Source of the DNA: Ruegeria sp. THAF57
Lineage (GTDB): Bacteria > Pseudomonadota > Alphaproteobacteria > Rhodobacterales > Rhodobacteraceae
DNA length: 64,000 nt
NCBI RefSeq assembly: GCF_903914075.1
Contig: NZ_CAIWNQ010000003.1
Span: 186,001-250,000, forward strand
Direction: 5' to 3'
Both the position numbers and the translations under genes were made by a program. Below, in pieces: positions 1-8,692 of the stretch. The notes below the pieces were generated by a model that was not told where the DNA came from, did not search any database, and saw only the letters and a program-made list of their open reading frames with translations. Every line of letters starts with the position of its first letter. Within the stretch, counting starts at the first letter, position 1.

Positions 1-451
1 TTGTGAATTGAGGGCCCAAAGGCTCTGCCGGGCGCAGAAATTGTGGCACGAACGCAATAAAGAATGCGATGGACTTGGGGTTCAGGGCGGTGACGGCGGC
101 TGCATGGCCAAACACACTGCGCGCCGTGACATCCCGCCCAGATTCCACGGTTTCCAGCCCGCCAGATGGGGCGCTGCGCAGCAGTTTTATGCCCAGCCAG
201 ACCAGATACGCCGCGCCAACCCATTTCAGAACAGAAAATAGTGTAGCTGACGCCAGAACCAGCGCGCCCAGTCCAAGCAACGAGGCCGTCATTGCCACAA
301 GATCCCCCAGCGCCACACCAGTGGCCGATGCAACGGCGACGCTTCGACCCTTTGACAAAGCGTAGCTGAGAACCAGCAGAACAGTCGGTCCAGGGATCAG
401 CAACAGGGCTGTTGATGCAGCGACAAACGCCAGCCAAAGCTCTAGGGACAT
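1..451 (-). CDS. LysE/RhtB family amino-acid exporter (3' end beyond window)
   Basis: Reading the minus strand from the ATG at 451 gives an open frame of 150 codons that runs off the window edge, so the C-terminus is missing. The N-terminus (MSLELWLAFVAASTALLL) is a membrane segment followed by IPGP, the hallmark of LysE/RhtB exporters. A GDLVAM segment and later LNPKSIAFFIAFVPQF also match the family. Members are about 200-residue inner-membrane proteins with six helices that export amino acids such as homoserine, threonine or lysine. The substrate cannot be told from sequence. A weak AGGAACC lies just upstream of the start. Confidence 0.85.
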   Translation of the reverse strand, partial: MSLELWLAFVAASTALLLIPGPTVLLVLSYALSKGRSVAVASATGVALGDLVAMTASLLGLGALVLASATLFSVLKWVGAAYLVWLGIKLLRSAPSGGLETVESGRDVTARSVFGHAAAVTALNPKSIAFFIAFVPQFLRPAEPLGPQFT

Positions 452-503
452 GAGGGTTCCTTTCGGGACAGTCGTGACACCAAGCCTTGCCCAAGCGCGA
501 AGG

Positions 504-1520
504 TCAAGCCCGGCGAGGCTCGGTAACACGGCGCATCAGCGCTTCAAGCGGGCCGCGTTTGAATTTGCGCGCCCAAATCACCGCAAAAACCGATGATACG
601 GCGCAGAACCCAAGCGCATAAGTTACGACTTGCAGCGCGGATAGCGAGCCGTTCAGAAGTCCGGCTGCCTCTAGAATGCCCATTCCGATCAGGATATGCG
701 CCATATACAGCGTCAGGCTCATCCGTCCGGGCGCGGTCAGGGCAGGGGCGAGACCGGTTTTTTCAATCCGTGGCCAAAGTTTCAGAAGTAACCCGATTGC
801 CATGCAGGATGTGCCACTTCCCGCGAGGATGTAGAACGGCCCCGGCGGAATGGACTCAGTCCCCAGATAGGTCGCAAGTTCGGGGCCAGACACCAGAATC
901 TGAGGGAATGCAGCCAGTACTGCCGCACCAAACCCCCACATGATCAGACGATGCTGAATGCAGATTGTGTTTAGCTCTGACCGACCGATCGCCATTCCAA
1001 TTAAAAGGAACGCAGCCCAAGGAAGAACGGGGTGCCAGCCGTTGAATAGCGTGTTGCGCAAGAACCCCGGCATTGTCCAAAGGTCTGTATATGTCAGCGT
1101 GGCCCAGTCCCACCCGCGATCATAGTCGAGTACAAGGTTCGCCGGGATTGCCAGACCGACGATTACAAGCGCGCCTGCCCATAGGCCGCGTGTTGTCGAG
1201 GTCAGAAACGCAGCGCCCACCACGAAATACAGCGCGTAGAAATGCAGGATATCGGCATCGAACACGTTCATGTTGATCAGACCCAGCACAAACAAAAACG
1301 CTGCGCGCCGCAATAGGACCAAAGCCGGGACGCTGGACAGACCCACGCCTACCCCGGCCAGAATGACGAACAGCGCCGCCGCGCGCCCTTCCAGCGCATC
1401 GACAAAGGTGGTTGCCCAACCATTGCCGGGCGCAACCTGCGCAGCAATGCGGAAATTCACCAATACCATGCCGCAAAATGCAAAAAAGCGAGCGGCGTCC
1501 AATGCGTCTAGTCGTTTCAT
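504..1520 (-). CDS. DUF418/acyltransferase-like multi-pass membrane protein
   Basis: A 338-residue integral membrane protein starting at MKRLDALDAARFFAFCGMVL, the usual N-terminal membrane segment of the DUF418/DUF1624-type families. About nine to ten hydrophobic helices follow, and the C-terminal part contains SLTLYMAHILIGMG, like the end of DUF418 proteins. The frame stays open 24 codons upstream, but those residues look non-coding, so the ATG at 1520 is preferred. These families resemble membrane acyltransferases, and no substrate can be given. It is co-oriented with the LysE gene, 52 bases away, so they may be co-transcribed. Confidence 0.65.
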   Translation of the reverse strand: MKRLDALDAARFFAFCGMVLVNFRIAAQVAPGNGWATTFVDALEGRAAALFVILAGVGVGLSSVPALVLLRRAAFLFVLGLINMNVFDADILHFYALYFVVGAAFLTSTTRGLWAGALVIVGLAIPANLVLDYDRGWDWATLTYTDLWTMPGFLRNTLFNGWHPVLPWAAFLLIGMAIGRSELNTICIQHRLIMWGFGAAVLAAFPQILVSGPELATYLGTESIPPGPFYILAGSGTSCMAIGLLLKLWPRIEKTGLAPALTAPGRMSLTLYMAHILIGMGILEAAGLLNGSLSALQVVTYALGFCAVSSVFAVIWARKFKRGPLEALMRRVTEPRRA

Positions 1521-1757
1521 GTCTGTCCTTGCCTCAACTGCCCCTGCTTGTCGCAACTTTGTGGCGCAACTGGGGCTGCGGTCAGTAAACAAATCGGGAG
1601 GTCAGCTACGCAGTTTCAGCGGTTGACTGCGAATTGGCCGGGCGTCTGGCGTATCGGCAACAGTCTAAAGATTGCATTAAGCCGCGCGCCTGAACCTTGA
1701 AACGAGCGGCAGCTCCCCCAAACTCAGATCATCCGGCACCTAACCGGGAGGAGAGCA

Positions 1758-2615
1758 ATGACCGACACGCACAACGAAACCGCGCCTGTGTTCAAGCGCG
1801 AGGGAAGGTCCGCAGTATTCAAGAGCGTTCTGATTTTGGCGGTCGTCCTTGGTGCAGCGGTCTACGCTGGCATCGTGGGGTATATGTACCTCAACCAGCA
1901 ATCTCTGCTGTTCAAGCCGGACGGAGACCTGCCAGAGCCCCGCGCAGTCGGTCTGGCCGATGTAGATGTGATCTCGATCCCGATGGCAGATGGCGCAGTC
2001 CTGACAGCGTGGAGCGCGCCTCCGGCAACAAAAGGGGCACCGACGGTCCTGTTTTTTCATGGCCAGACCGGAAATCTGGGGGATCGTGCGGATCGTATGC
2101 GCGAGATCCTCAATAGCGGCTTTGGTCTGTTCGCCCCCAGCTATCGCGGCTATCCCGGCAGCGAGGGCGAGCCGTCCGAGCCAGCACTGATAGCAGATGC
2201 AATCCAGATGTACGACAAATTGGCAGGCGAGGGCGCGGATATCGTGCTGCATGGTCAAAGCCTTGGCACGGGTGTGGCTGCAGCGGTGGCAGAGCAGCGT
2301 CCAACCGCGCAACTCTTAGTGCTGGAGGCACCATTTACCGCCACCGTCGACGTAGCCGCAGAACGGTATCCGTTCCTTCCGGTTTCTCTATTGATGAAAG
2401 ATCAGTTCGCGACCAGAGAGTTGATTGACCGCGTTACCGTGCCCACTTTGATCTTTCATGGAGCCGAAGATGAAACGGTCCCATTGCATCACGGTCAGGC
2501 ACTGGCTGACATGGCAGGCGACACCGCGCAGCTTCACGTTATCCCGGAGGGCACCCATAACGACCTGTGGTCCCACGGGCTGTGGGATGAAGTTCAGCAA
2601 ACGCTGGCGCAATAA
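1758..2615 (+). CDS. Membrane-anchored alpha/beta hydrolase (YfhR/ABHD13-like)
   Basis: A 285-residue serine hydrolase. A single N-terminal membrane segment (about residues 22-45) is followed by an alpha/beta-hydrolase domain. The nucleophile elbow GQSLGTG places Ser168. The likely remaining triad members are Asp238 (GAEDETVP) and His267 (GTHND). HGQTGN near residue 101 is the oxyanion-hole region. Layout and motifs match the YfhR/BEM46/ABHD13 group, whose substrates are largely unknown. A strong GGAGGAGA ribosome site precedes the ATG. Its stop lies three bases from the convergent mtnP stop. Confidence 0.8.
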   Translation: MTDTHNETAPVFKREGRSAVFKSVLILAVVLGAAVYAGIVGYMYLNQQSLLFKPDGDLPEPRAVGLADVDVISIPMADGAVLTAWSAPPATKGAPTVLFFHGQTGNLGDRADRMREILNSGFGLFAPSYRGYPGSEGEPSEPALIADAIQMYDKLAGEGADIVLHGQSLGTGVAAAVAEQRPTAQLLVLEAPFTATVDVAAERYPFLPVSLLMKDQFATRELIDRVTVPTLIFHGAEDETVPLHHGQALADMAGDTAQLHVIPEGTHNDLWSHGLWDEVQQTLAQ

Positions 2616-2618
2616 GCG

Positions 2619-3491
2619 TCAGAGCACGCGCCCGGCAACGGCATCCAGCTTGGCAAGCAACGCCGGGTCGCGTTTGTCAGGCGCAGTTAGGATGGCATAT
2701 TCCAGTGCCCGGTCACATCCGTGCGGACAGAGTGCGCGCTGGACTCCCAGCAGGTTCGGCAGACCTTTGACCAAGGCGCGACCTTTCTCGGCATTGCCTG
2801 TCAGCGTCGCGATAATTGATGTCACGTCGACCTCACCATGGTCGGGGTGCCAACTGTCATAGTCAGTGACCATCGCGATTGATGCATAACAAAGCTCGGC
2901 CTCGCGCGCGAGTTTTGCTTCGGGCATGTTGGTCATGCCGATCACATCGCAGCCCCACTGTTCCCGATACATCTTGGATTCTGCCAGGGTCGAGAATTGC
3001 GGCCCCTCCATTGCCAGATAAGTTCCGCCGCGATGGATATTGATACCAGCGGCTTTGCCTGCCGCTTCACAGGCATCCGACAGGCGCGGGCAGGTCGGGT
3101 GGGCGACACTGACGTGTGCGACGCAACCCGAACTGAAAAAGCTTTTTTCCCGTGCAAAGGTTCGATCAATGAACTGATCGACGATCACAAAGTCACCCGG
3201 TGCCATATTTTCGCGGAACGACCCGCATGCAGATACCGAGATCACATCCGTCACACCAAGACGTTTCAGCGCGTCGATATTGGCGCGATAAGGCACATCG
3301 GTTGGCGAATGAACGTGACCCCTTCCGTGACGGGGCAGAAATGCCATGCCCACCCCCTCCAGAGATCCGGTCAGAATTTGGTCCGAAGGGTCACCCCAAG
3401 GGGTTTCAACGGTGACCCATTCGGCGTTCTCCAGCCCGTCGATGTCGTAGATGCCTGATCCGCCAATGACTGCAATCTTGGTTTGGGTCAC
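2619..3491 (-). CDS. mtnP: S-methyl-5'-thioadenosine phosphorylase
   Basis: A 290-residue enzyme that phosphorolyses methylthioadenosine to adenine and methylthioribose-1-phosphate in methionine salvage. Family motifs are clear: GGSGIYDIDG at the N-terminus, FLPRHGRGHVHSPTDVPYRA (phosphate and base site), MEGPQFSTLAES and GMTNMPEAKLAREAELCYA. The length is normal for MtnP/PNP family 2. The substrate-loop residues look more like MTAP than purine nucleoside phosphorylase, but that reading is by eye. It stands alone here; no mtnA/K/B/C/D genes are nearby. Confidence 0.92.
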   Translation of the reverse strand: MTQTKIAVIGGSGIYDIDGLENAEWVTVETPWGDPSDQILTGSLEGVGMAFLPRHGRGHVHSPTDVPYRANIDALKRLGVTDVISVSACGSFRENMAPGDFVIVDQFIDRTFAREKSFFSSGCVAHVSVAHPTCPRLSDACEAAGKAAGINIHRGGTYLAMEGPQFSTLAESKMYREQWGCDVIGMTNMPEAKLAREAELCYASIAMVTDYDSWHPDHGEVDVTSIIATLTGNAEKGRALVKGLPNLLGVQRALCPHGCDRALEYAILTAPDKRDPALLAKLDAVAGRVL

Positions 3492-3563
3492 GTGAATTCT
3501 CCGGTTGAGGTGGCTGCATCTGGATTTGTGGGCTGTGTCGTCCTGATTGACAAGAGGGAATGC

Positions 3564-4124
3564 CTAATGCTGTGACGTCAACAGGTTACGGGCCTGCGCT
3601 TGGTGTCGAAAATCCTGCCAAGCCGCATCGAATTCTTGCAACGGCCAAGTCAGGTCCTGCGCTTGCCCGTGCCGGTCGCGGAAAACAAAACGATATCCAT
3701 CGCCGTCCAGCATCGCCTGAACGATCTCATCTGCGCGCGGCCCTTTGAATCTGCAGCCAAGCCCCGTCAGGCAGCCTGGCCTGCGCGTGCGCCAGGCAAC
3801 GCCCTGCTCTCCATCAATGCGAAAGCCCGAGGGCGAGAACAGGGTTCCCGGCTCTATGCCAAACTCGATTTCCACGCCGTCGGGGGCCGGGGTGATGAAT
3901 ATGTACTGTGCTCCAAATTTGGGTCGATAAGAAAAGACCTCGGCGCGTCGGATATAGCACCGCTGTTTCAAGGCGCCGTATTCTTCGCGTTCATCGCAGA
4001 TCGAATTCCACACGCCGTGGGATGCGTAATGCGTCACGCGCCAATTGCTGGCAGTGTCATTGCCCTGCAGGTCTTGCGCAAGCACAGTGACCGGGGCCAG
4101 TAGAAAAAGGATCAACCATCGCAT
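3564..4124 (-). CDS. Secreted IalB-like (invasion-associated locus B) protein
   Basis: 186 residues starting with a typical signal peptide (MRWLILFLLAPVTVLAQ, likely cleaved after VLA). The mature part has NWRVTHYASHGVWNSICDE and later CYIRRAEVF, PGCLTGLGC and DEIVQAMLDGDGY. This pattern of a WxV start and paired cysteines is seen in the invasion-associated locus B family of alphaproteobacteria, which are periplasmic beta proteins of unclear function. Nine extra in-frame codons upstream were rejected because the signal peptide starts at 4124. Confidence 0.6.
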   Translation of the reverse strand: MRWLILFLLAPVTVLAQDLQGNDTASNWRVTHYASHGVWNSICDEREEYGALKQRCYIRRAEVFSYRPKFGAQYIFITPAPDGVEIEFGIEPGTLFSPSGFRIDGEQGVAWRTRRPGCLTGLGCRFKGPRADEIVQAMLDGDGYRFVFRDRHGQAQDLTWPLQEFDAAWQDFRHQAQARNLLTSQH

Positions 4125-4291
4125 GCCGCATAGGTGCGTGCATTGGTTCAACTGTTCAATTCACGACTTTGCGAGATGCCTGATATGCGTCTGGCGCATA
4201 CCAGCCTCCCACTAGGCGCGGTGGCTTTGCGGGGCAATGCCGGGTAGAAGACCCCTTTCGCGCGAACAGATCAGACCGACAGGACCATCCG

Positions 4292-5926
4292 ATGCCCCGA
4301 GCTATGCTGGCAAGCTTTGCCTCTCGAATTGCCAAACCCGACCTGCGTTGGGTGCCGGACGAGGGGCTGACGGTCTCGCGGTTGCGGATTGAGCTGTTGT
4401 CCGGCCTTACGGTCGCCTTGGCTTTGGTTCCCGAAGCGGTGGCATTCGCGTTTGTCGCCGGCGTGCACCCTCTGGTGGGGCTTTACGCGGCGTTCATGGT
4501 GGGCCTGATCACGGCGCTGATCGGTGGCCGCCCCGGTATGATTTCAGGTGCGACTGGTGCTTTGGCCGTTGTGATGGTGGCACTGGTGGCAGAACATGGG
4601 GTGGAATACCTGTTCGCGACAGTGGTCTTGATGGGCATCCTGCAGGTGATCGCGGGGGCTATGCATTGGGGCCGATTCATTCGACTGGTCCCACACCCGG
4701 TCATGCTGGGCTTTGTGAACGGTCTGGCGATCGTCATCTTTCTGGCGCAGTTGGGCCAGTTCAAAGTGCCTGGTACAATGGAGAACACCGGCCATGGCGT
4801 TGGTGGCGGAGAGTGGCTCTCGGGCCTGCAACTCTATACTATGTTGGGGCTTGTGGCGCTGACCATGGCGGTGATCTGGATCATGCCACGCATTACCCGC
4901 GTCGTTCCCGCACCCTTGGCGGGGATTGCCGTGGTGGCTGCTCTGGTGATCGGCTTTGGTCTGGACGTTCCGCGCGTTGGGGATTTGGCGTCGATTGAGG
5001 GAGGTCTGCCGCCCTTCCACATTCCAATGGTCCCTCTGAACTGGGAAACATTTGAAATCATTCTGCCCTATGCTGTCATTCTTGCTGCCATTGGCCTGAT
5101 CGAATCCTTGCTGACCCTGAACCTTGTCGGCGAAATTACAGGAAAGCGTGGCGGTGCTTCACAAGAGTGTATCGCTCAGGGCGTCGCGAACGTCGCCACC
5201 GGGTTTTTTGGCGGCATGGGCGGATGCGCGATGATTGGCCAGTCGATGATCAACGTGAAATCCGGGGGCCGCACCCGTATCGCAGGGGTCGCCGCGGCCT
5301 TGTTCCTGTTGGTCTTCATCCTGTTCGCCTCACCCCTGATTGAGCAGATCCCGCTTGCCGCTCTGGTGGGTGTGATGTTCATGGTTGTGATCGGTACCTT
5401 CGCTTGGAACTCATTCAATATCATGCGCAAAGTGCCGCTGATGGACGCATTCGTCATCGTCTTGGTCACTGTTGTGACGGTAATGGAAGACTTGGCCGTG
5501 GCTGTTGTCGTCGGCGTCATAGTTTCGGCCCTGGCCTACGCTTGGAACAACGCAAAGCGCATTCATGCAATCACCCGTGAATCCGAAACCGAAAAAGGCG
5601 CGAAGGTCTATGAAATCCAGGGCCCACTTTTCTTCGGGTCGTCCGATGGCTTCGTCGAACTGTTCGATGTTCCAAGTGACCCGGAAACAGTAATTGTAGA
5701 TTTTGCCGAAAGCCGTGTGGTTGACCAGTCAGCCTTGCAGGCGATCGAGAACATCGCAGCCAAATATGAGGCGGCCGGCAAGCGCGTGATGCTGCGCCAC
5801 CTCAGCCGCGACTGTCATAAACTGCTGAACAAGGCAGGTCACCTGATGGTTGATAGCGACGATGACCCGGATTACGAAATCGCGGTGGACTATTCTGTCC
5901 GAACTGGGATTCTGGGTGGCCACTGA
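4292..5926 (+). CDS. SulP-family inorganic anion transporter with STAS domain
   Basis: 544 residues. The N-terminal transport domain begins near residue 25 (LRIELLSGLTVALALVPEAVAFAF, the SulP signature) and continues with GLYAAFMVGLITALIGGRPG and about a dozen hydrophobic segments. A cytoplasmic STAS domain occupies about residues 435-540 (KVYEIQGPLFFGSSDGF through the VDQSALQAIENI helix). SulP proteins carry sulfate, bicarbonate or other anions; the substrate here is unknown. The gene is monocistronic and followed by a strong repeat/terminator block. Confidence 0.88.
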   Translation: MPRAMLASFASRIAKPDLRWVPDEGLTVSRLRIELLSGLTVALALVPEAVAFAFVAGVHPLVGLYAAFMVGLITALIGGRPGMISGATGALAVVMVALVAEHGVEYLFATVVLMGILQVIAGAMHWGRFIRLVPHPVMLGFVNGLAIVIFLAQLGQFKVPGTMENTGHGVGGGEWLSGLQLYTMLGLVALTMAVIWIMPRITRVVPAPLAGIAVVAALVIGFGLDVPRVGDLASIEGGLPPFHIPMVPLNWETFEIILPYAVILAAIGLIESLLTLNLVGEITGKRGGASQECIAQGVANVATGFFGGMGGCAMIGQSMINVKSGGRTRIAGVAAALFLLVFILFASPLIEQIPLAALVGVMFMVVIGTFAWNSFNIMRKVPLMDAFVIVLVTVVTVMEDLAVAVVVGVIVSALAYAWNNAKRIHAITRESETEKGAKVYEIQGPLFFGSSDGFVELFDVPSDPETVIVDFAESRVVDQSALQAIENIAAKYEAAGKRVMLRHLSRDCHKLLNKAGHLMVDSDDDPDYEIAVDYSVRTGILGGH

Positions 5927-5933
5927 GTCTTTT

Positions 5934-5950
5934 GCGAGGCTCTGCCTCGC
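5934..5950 (+). terminator. Perfect 7-bp GC hairpin after the SulP gene
   Basis: GCGAGGC and GCCTCGC pair perfectly around the loop TCT, eight bases after the transporter stop codon. There is no T-run directly after it. It is the first of four stacked hairpins in this intergenic block and probably blocks read-through or stabilises the 3' end. Confidence 0.45.
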
Positions 5951-5951
5951 G

Positions 5952-6021
5952 CTCCGGGATATTTGGGGCCAGATGAAGTACGGATCCCCCGCTTCATCTG
6001 GCTAGAAATATCCCGGGGGAG
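5952..6021. repeat. Rhodobacterales-type intergenic inverted repeat
   Basis: A near-perfect long inverted repeat. The left arm 5952-5978 contains GGGATATTTGGGGCCAGATG and the right arm 5992-6021 contains CATCTGGCTAGAAATATCCC, separated by 13 bases. The core GATATTT/AAATATC with CCAGATGAAG/CTTCATCTGG looks like a dispersed intergenic palindrome that I associate with roseobacter genomes. That association is from memory and was not searched here. Confidence 0.6.
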
Positions 6022-6022
6022 T

Positions 6023-6056
6023 CGCCCTGCAAGGGCGGCGGGGGCAGAGCCCCCTT
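6023..6056. terminator. Two stacked GC hairpins, the second terminator-like
   Basis: CGCCCT/AGGGCG (6023-6037) is followed by GGGGGC-AGA-GCCCCC (6040-6054) and TT. Together with the hairpins upstream this forms a bidirectional termination zone between the convergent SulP and flavin-reductase genes. Confidence 0.55.
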
Positions 6057-6065
6057 GTTGCGCGT

Positions 6066-6671
6066 TCAGTCATCCGGTCGATTCAGCGAGAAAAGGTCGG
6101 TGACCACCGAATAGTCGCGATACCCCAGCCGGGCCAGGGGTTGGAAGGACGTGATATCGAACAACCCGTCTTTCAGGCAATCGTCGCGCAGGTGAATGCC
6201 GGTAACTTCTCCGAACACAACGCGATTTGCCTCGCCGGGGAGCGTTACGATTTGAGTGAGTTTGCATTCCAGCGCTGCGGGTGCATCCGCAACACGGGCA
6301 CAGGGGATCGTTTCGCACTCTATCGGTGTAAGTCCTGCGTGCTCAAATTCGTCAACGTGTTTCGCGAGCCCCGCTGAACTTGCGTTCATTGCGTCTTTGT
6401 GCGCATGGGCAACCACATTGACGCAGAAGAAACCTGTAGCCTCGATATTGGCGACGCTGTCTTTTCCAACATCCTGATCATGTTTTGTACCCGTCGTTGC
6501 GAACATGACCTGCGGAGGCGTGTAAGCGACTCCGTTAAAGAACGAGTAGGGCGCAAGGTTGTTTATCCCGTCGGCATCCCGCGAAGAAATCCATCCTATG
6601 GGCCGCGGGGTTATGATGGCATTGAAGGGGTTGTGTGGCAGGCCGTGGCCGTCTTCGGGGCGATAGAACAT
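6066..6671 (-). CDS. Flavin reductase-like domain protein (DIM6/NTAB family)
   Basis: 201 residues starting at MFYRPEDGHGLPHNPFNAII. PRPIGWISSRD, NLAPYSFFN and PQVMFATTG are the FMN-binding motifs of the flavin-reductase-like split-barrel family. The open frame extends much further upstream, antisense to the neighbouring acetyltransferase. A GGAG nine bases before the codon at 6671 selects this start (an ATG five codons earlier has no such site). Members bind FMN and reduce flavins or act as undefined oxidoreductases. Confidence 0.78.
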   Translation of the reverse strand: MFYRPEDGHGLPHNPFNAIITPRPIGWISSRDADGINNLAPYSFFNGVAYTPPQVMFATTGTKHDQDVGKDSVANIEATGFFCVNVVAHAHKDAMNASSAGLAKHVDEFEHAGLTPIECETIPCARVADAPAALECKLTQIVTLPGEANRVVFGEVTGIHLRDDCLKDGLFDITSFQPLARLGYRDYSVVTDLFSLNRPDD

Positions 6672-6743
6672 GTGGTCTCCAAGCATTTGCCCAAGGCGTA
6701 ACGAAGTGTTAGGCCAAATTCCAGCAAGGAAAAGAGGGCAGGC

Positions 6744-7238
6744 GTGCAGCAATTCGGGATCAGGCCGGAAGAGCCGGACGATTGGTGGGAGGTCGAAGCG
6801 CTTTATGACCTGTGCTTTGCGCCCGGACGCGAGGCGCTGTCGTCCTATCGTCTGCGTGATGATATCCCCCCGGTGTCGGGGCTGTCTTTGGTGGCACGCG
6901 ACGCGCAGGGTATTCTGGCAGGGGCGATCCGGTTCTGGCCCGTGCATGTGGGAAGTCACGACGCATTGCTGTTGGGGCCCGTCGCAGTTCACCCGACCCA
7001 TCAGGGAGAGGGCCTTGGCGGTTTTCTGATCCACGAAGGTTTGCAGGCCGGGCGCGACAAGGGCTGGCAGCGGGTTATGTTGGTCGGAGATGCCCCGTAT
7101 TACGCGCGCTTTGGATTCTCGCGTCTGAATGGTGTGGAAATGCCGCCCCCTACCAACCCTGACCGTGTATTGGGCGCAGAGTTGGAACCGGGCGTTTGGC
7201 GTGGCGTGAGCGGTCCTGTTGCACGTTGGACGCGTTGA
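6744..7238 (+). CDS. GNAT-family N-acetyltransferase (YhbS-like)
   Basis: 164 residues. The acetyl-CoA site is LLGPVAVHPTHQGEGLGGFL (motif A, Q/R-x-x-G-x-G/A type). It is followed by VMLVGDAPYYARFGFSRL, typical of the YhbS subgroup, in which the acetylated substrate is unknown. The N-terminal IRPEEPDDWWEVEALYDLCF is a standard GNAT opening. It is divergent from the flavin reductase with about 70 bases between. Confidence 0.8.
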   Translation: MQQFGIRPEEPDDWWEVEALYDLCFAPGREALSSYRLRDDIPPVSGLSLVARDAQGILAGAIRFWPVHVGSHDALLLGPVAVHPTHQGEGLGGFLIHEGLQAGRDKGWQRVMLVGDAPYYARFGFSRLNGVEMPPPTNPDRVLGAELEPGVWRGVSGPVARWTR

Positions 7239-7291
7239 GCTATTGAATTTGCAAAGCTAAATTCCAATGTTTTTAGGGCAGGAGGGAACGT

Positions 7292-8035
7292 ATGCAGGAC
7301 GTGGTTCTTGTCGAAAAACTGGATGCAGAAGCCGAACTTGACCGCTTGGCCCGCTACTACAAGTCTGCCGGTGGGCCAGGTATCAAGTTGCTGAACAGCC
7401 TCGGGGGATCGGCTGAATCCCTGTTGGAACAATTGCCTGCATCCGTCAGGCAAGGTTTGACAGGGGCAACTGAGCAGGCGCTTTGGATGGCAATGCACGC
7501 TGCGGAAAGCTCTCGCCGGGCTGTGCCCGATCAGCGACCTTGGGTCAACACGGCGCTGACGACGGCGATGGGTGCGGCCGGAGGAGTTGGCGGCGTTTCA
7601 ACCGCTTTGATGGAACTGCCGGCAACGACCACCATGTTATTGCGCGCCATTCAAGGTGCCGCAGCGCAAGAGGGTTTTGATCCTTCGGAGGATGGCGTGA
7701 AATTCGACTGTGTCCGTGTATTGTCCGCGGCTGGTCCGCTGTCTTTTGACGATGGCGCGGATCTTGGTTTTTTCTCGGTACGGCTGACCCTGACGGGACC
7801 CGCGATGCAGCGGTTGATCGCGGCCGTTGCGCCGAAACTGTCCGTTGTCTTGGGACAGAAGTTGGCAGCGCAGTCCGTTCCTGTTCTGGGGGCGATTGCG
7901 GGGGGAGGGACAAATTTTGTCTACACCCGGTATTACCAACAGATTGCGCGCGTCCATTTTGGCTTGCGGCGTTTGGCGCTGGATGCCGACATTCCGCATG
8001 ATGATCTTGTCCGAAAGCTGGCGGTCCGTATGTAA
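7292..8035 (+). CDS. EcsC family protein
   Basis: 247 residues with the EcsC signature: RQGLTGATEQALWMAMHAA, a glycine-rich hydrophobic stretch (TTAMGAAGGVGGVSTALMEL) and GQKLAAQSVPVLGAIAGGG followed by NFVYTRYYQQIARVHF near the C-terminus. EcsC proteins have a hydrophobic C-terminal half. Their molecular role is not defined, and the name comes from an ABC-transporter operon in Bacillus. An AGGAGGGAAC ribosome site precedes the ATG. Confidence 0.78.
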   Translation: MQDVVLVEKLDAEAELDRLARYYKSAGGPGIKLLNSLGGSAESLLEQLPASVRQGLTGATEQALWMAMHAAESSRRAVPDQRPWVNTALTTAMGAAGGVGGVSTALMELPATTTMLLRAIQGAAAQEGFDPSEDGVKFDCVRVLSAAGPLSFDDGADLGFFSVRLTLTGPAMQRLIAAVAPKLSVVLGQKLAAQSVPVLGAIAGGGTNFVYTRYYQQIARVHFGLRRLALDADIPHDDLVRKLAVRM

Positions 8036-8156
8036 TTTCCCGTAAGTGCTTGGAATAAAACACTTCATGTGGTAGGGTTGCTGCCAAGCCCCACCAAATA
8101 AGCGTCAAAGCGCAAAGGGGCTTGCGGAGACGGAGGCAGACGACGGGCGGCAAAGC

Positions 8157-8621
8157 GTGATCGAGCACAGGCTTTGGAAGCAAAATCAACAACTCACCGG
8201 ACATGTTCCGGTCAAAAGGCAGTCGGCTGCCTTGTGCTATCGTGTTCTGGAAAACAGCCCCGAGGTCCTGCTTGTGACAAAGCGCAAGTCAGGCCGTTGG
8301 ATCATACCCAAGGGTGGGCTGATAGATGGGTTGTCGCCATCAGCCACGGCAGGACAGGAAGCGTGGGAAGAGGCGGGGGTAATTGGCGATTGTACGCCCG
8401 ACGTGATCGGAAATTTCTTCTATTACAAAAACCGGCGCCGGAAAGGGCCGGTGTTATGTGTGGTGGACGTGTTTCCGCTTTTGGTCCGTTCCACGGCGGC
8501 GCTTTATCCTGAATGCCATGAGCGTCAGCGCGCGTGGTTATCGCCGCTAAAGGCTGCCAGTCGGGTTCGTTCACCCGATCTTGCCCAATTGTTACGCAAG
8601 GTAGCCCTGTTTGCACACTGA
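8157..8621 (+). CDS. Nudix hydrolase (DIPP-like, degenerate Nudix box)
   Basis: 154 residues from a GTG start. The Nudix region is KGGLIDGLSPSATAGQEAWE followed by EAGV. Against G-x5-E-x7-RE-U-x-EE-x-GU, the Glu at position 7 is Leu and the Arg at 15 is Gln, while the metal-binding E16, E19 and E20 are kept. SGRWIIPKGG matches diphosphoinositol-polyphosphate-type Nudix enzymes. A paralogue at 41.3-41.8 kb shares both substitutions. The substrate is unknown, and the GTG start is the least certain part of the call. Confidence 0.8.
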   Translation: MIEHRLWKQNQQLTGHVPVKRQSAALCYRVLENSPEVLLVTKRKSGRWIIPKGGLIDGLSPSATAGQEAWEEAGVIGDCTPDVIGNFFYYKNRRRKGPVLCVVDVFPLLVRSTAALYPECHERQRAWLSPLKAASRVRSPDLAQLLRKVALFAH

Positions 8622-8692
8622 CACGGGTTTATCGACCCTTGCTATTGGCTTGCGGGTCAGTATCTATTTTGCAATCGAACTTTGGATGGAAC

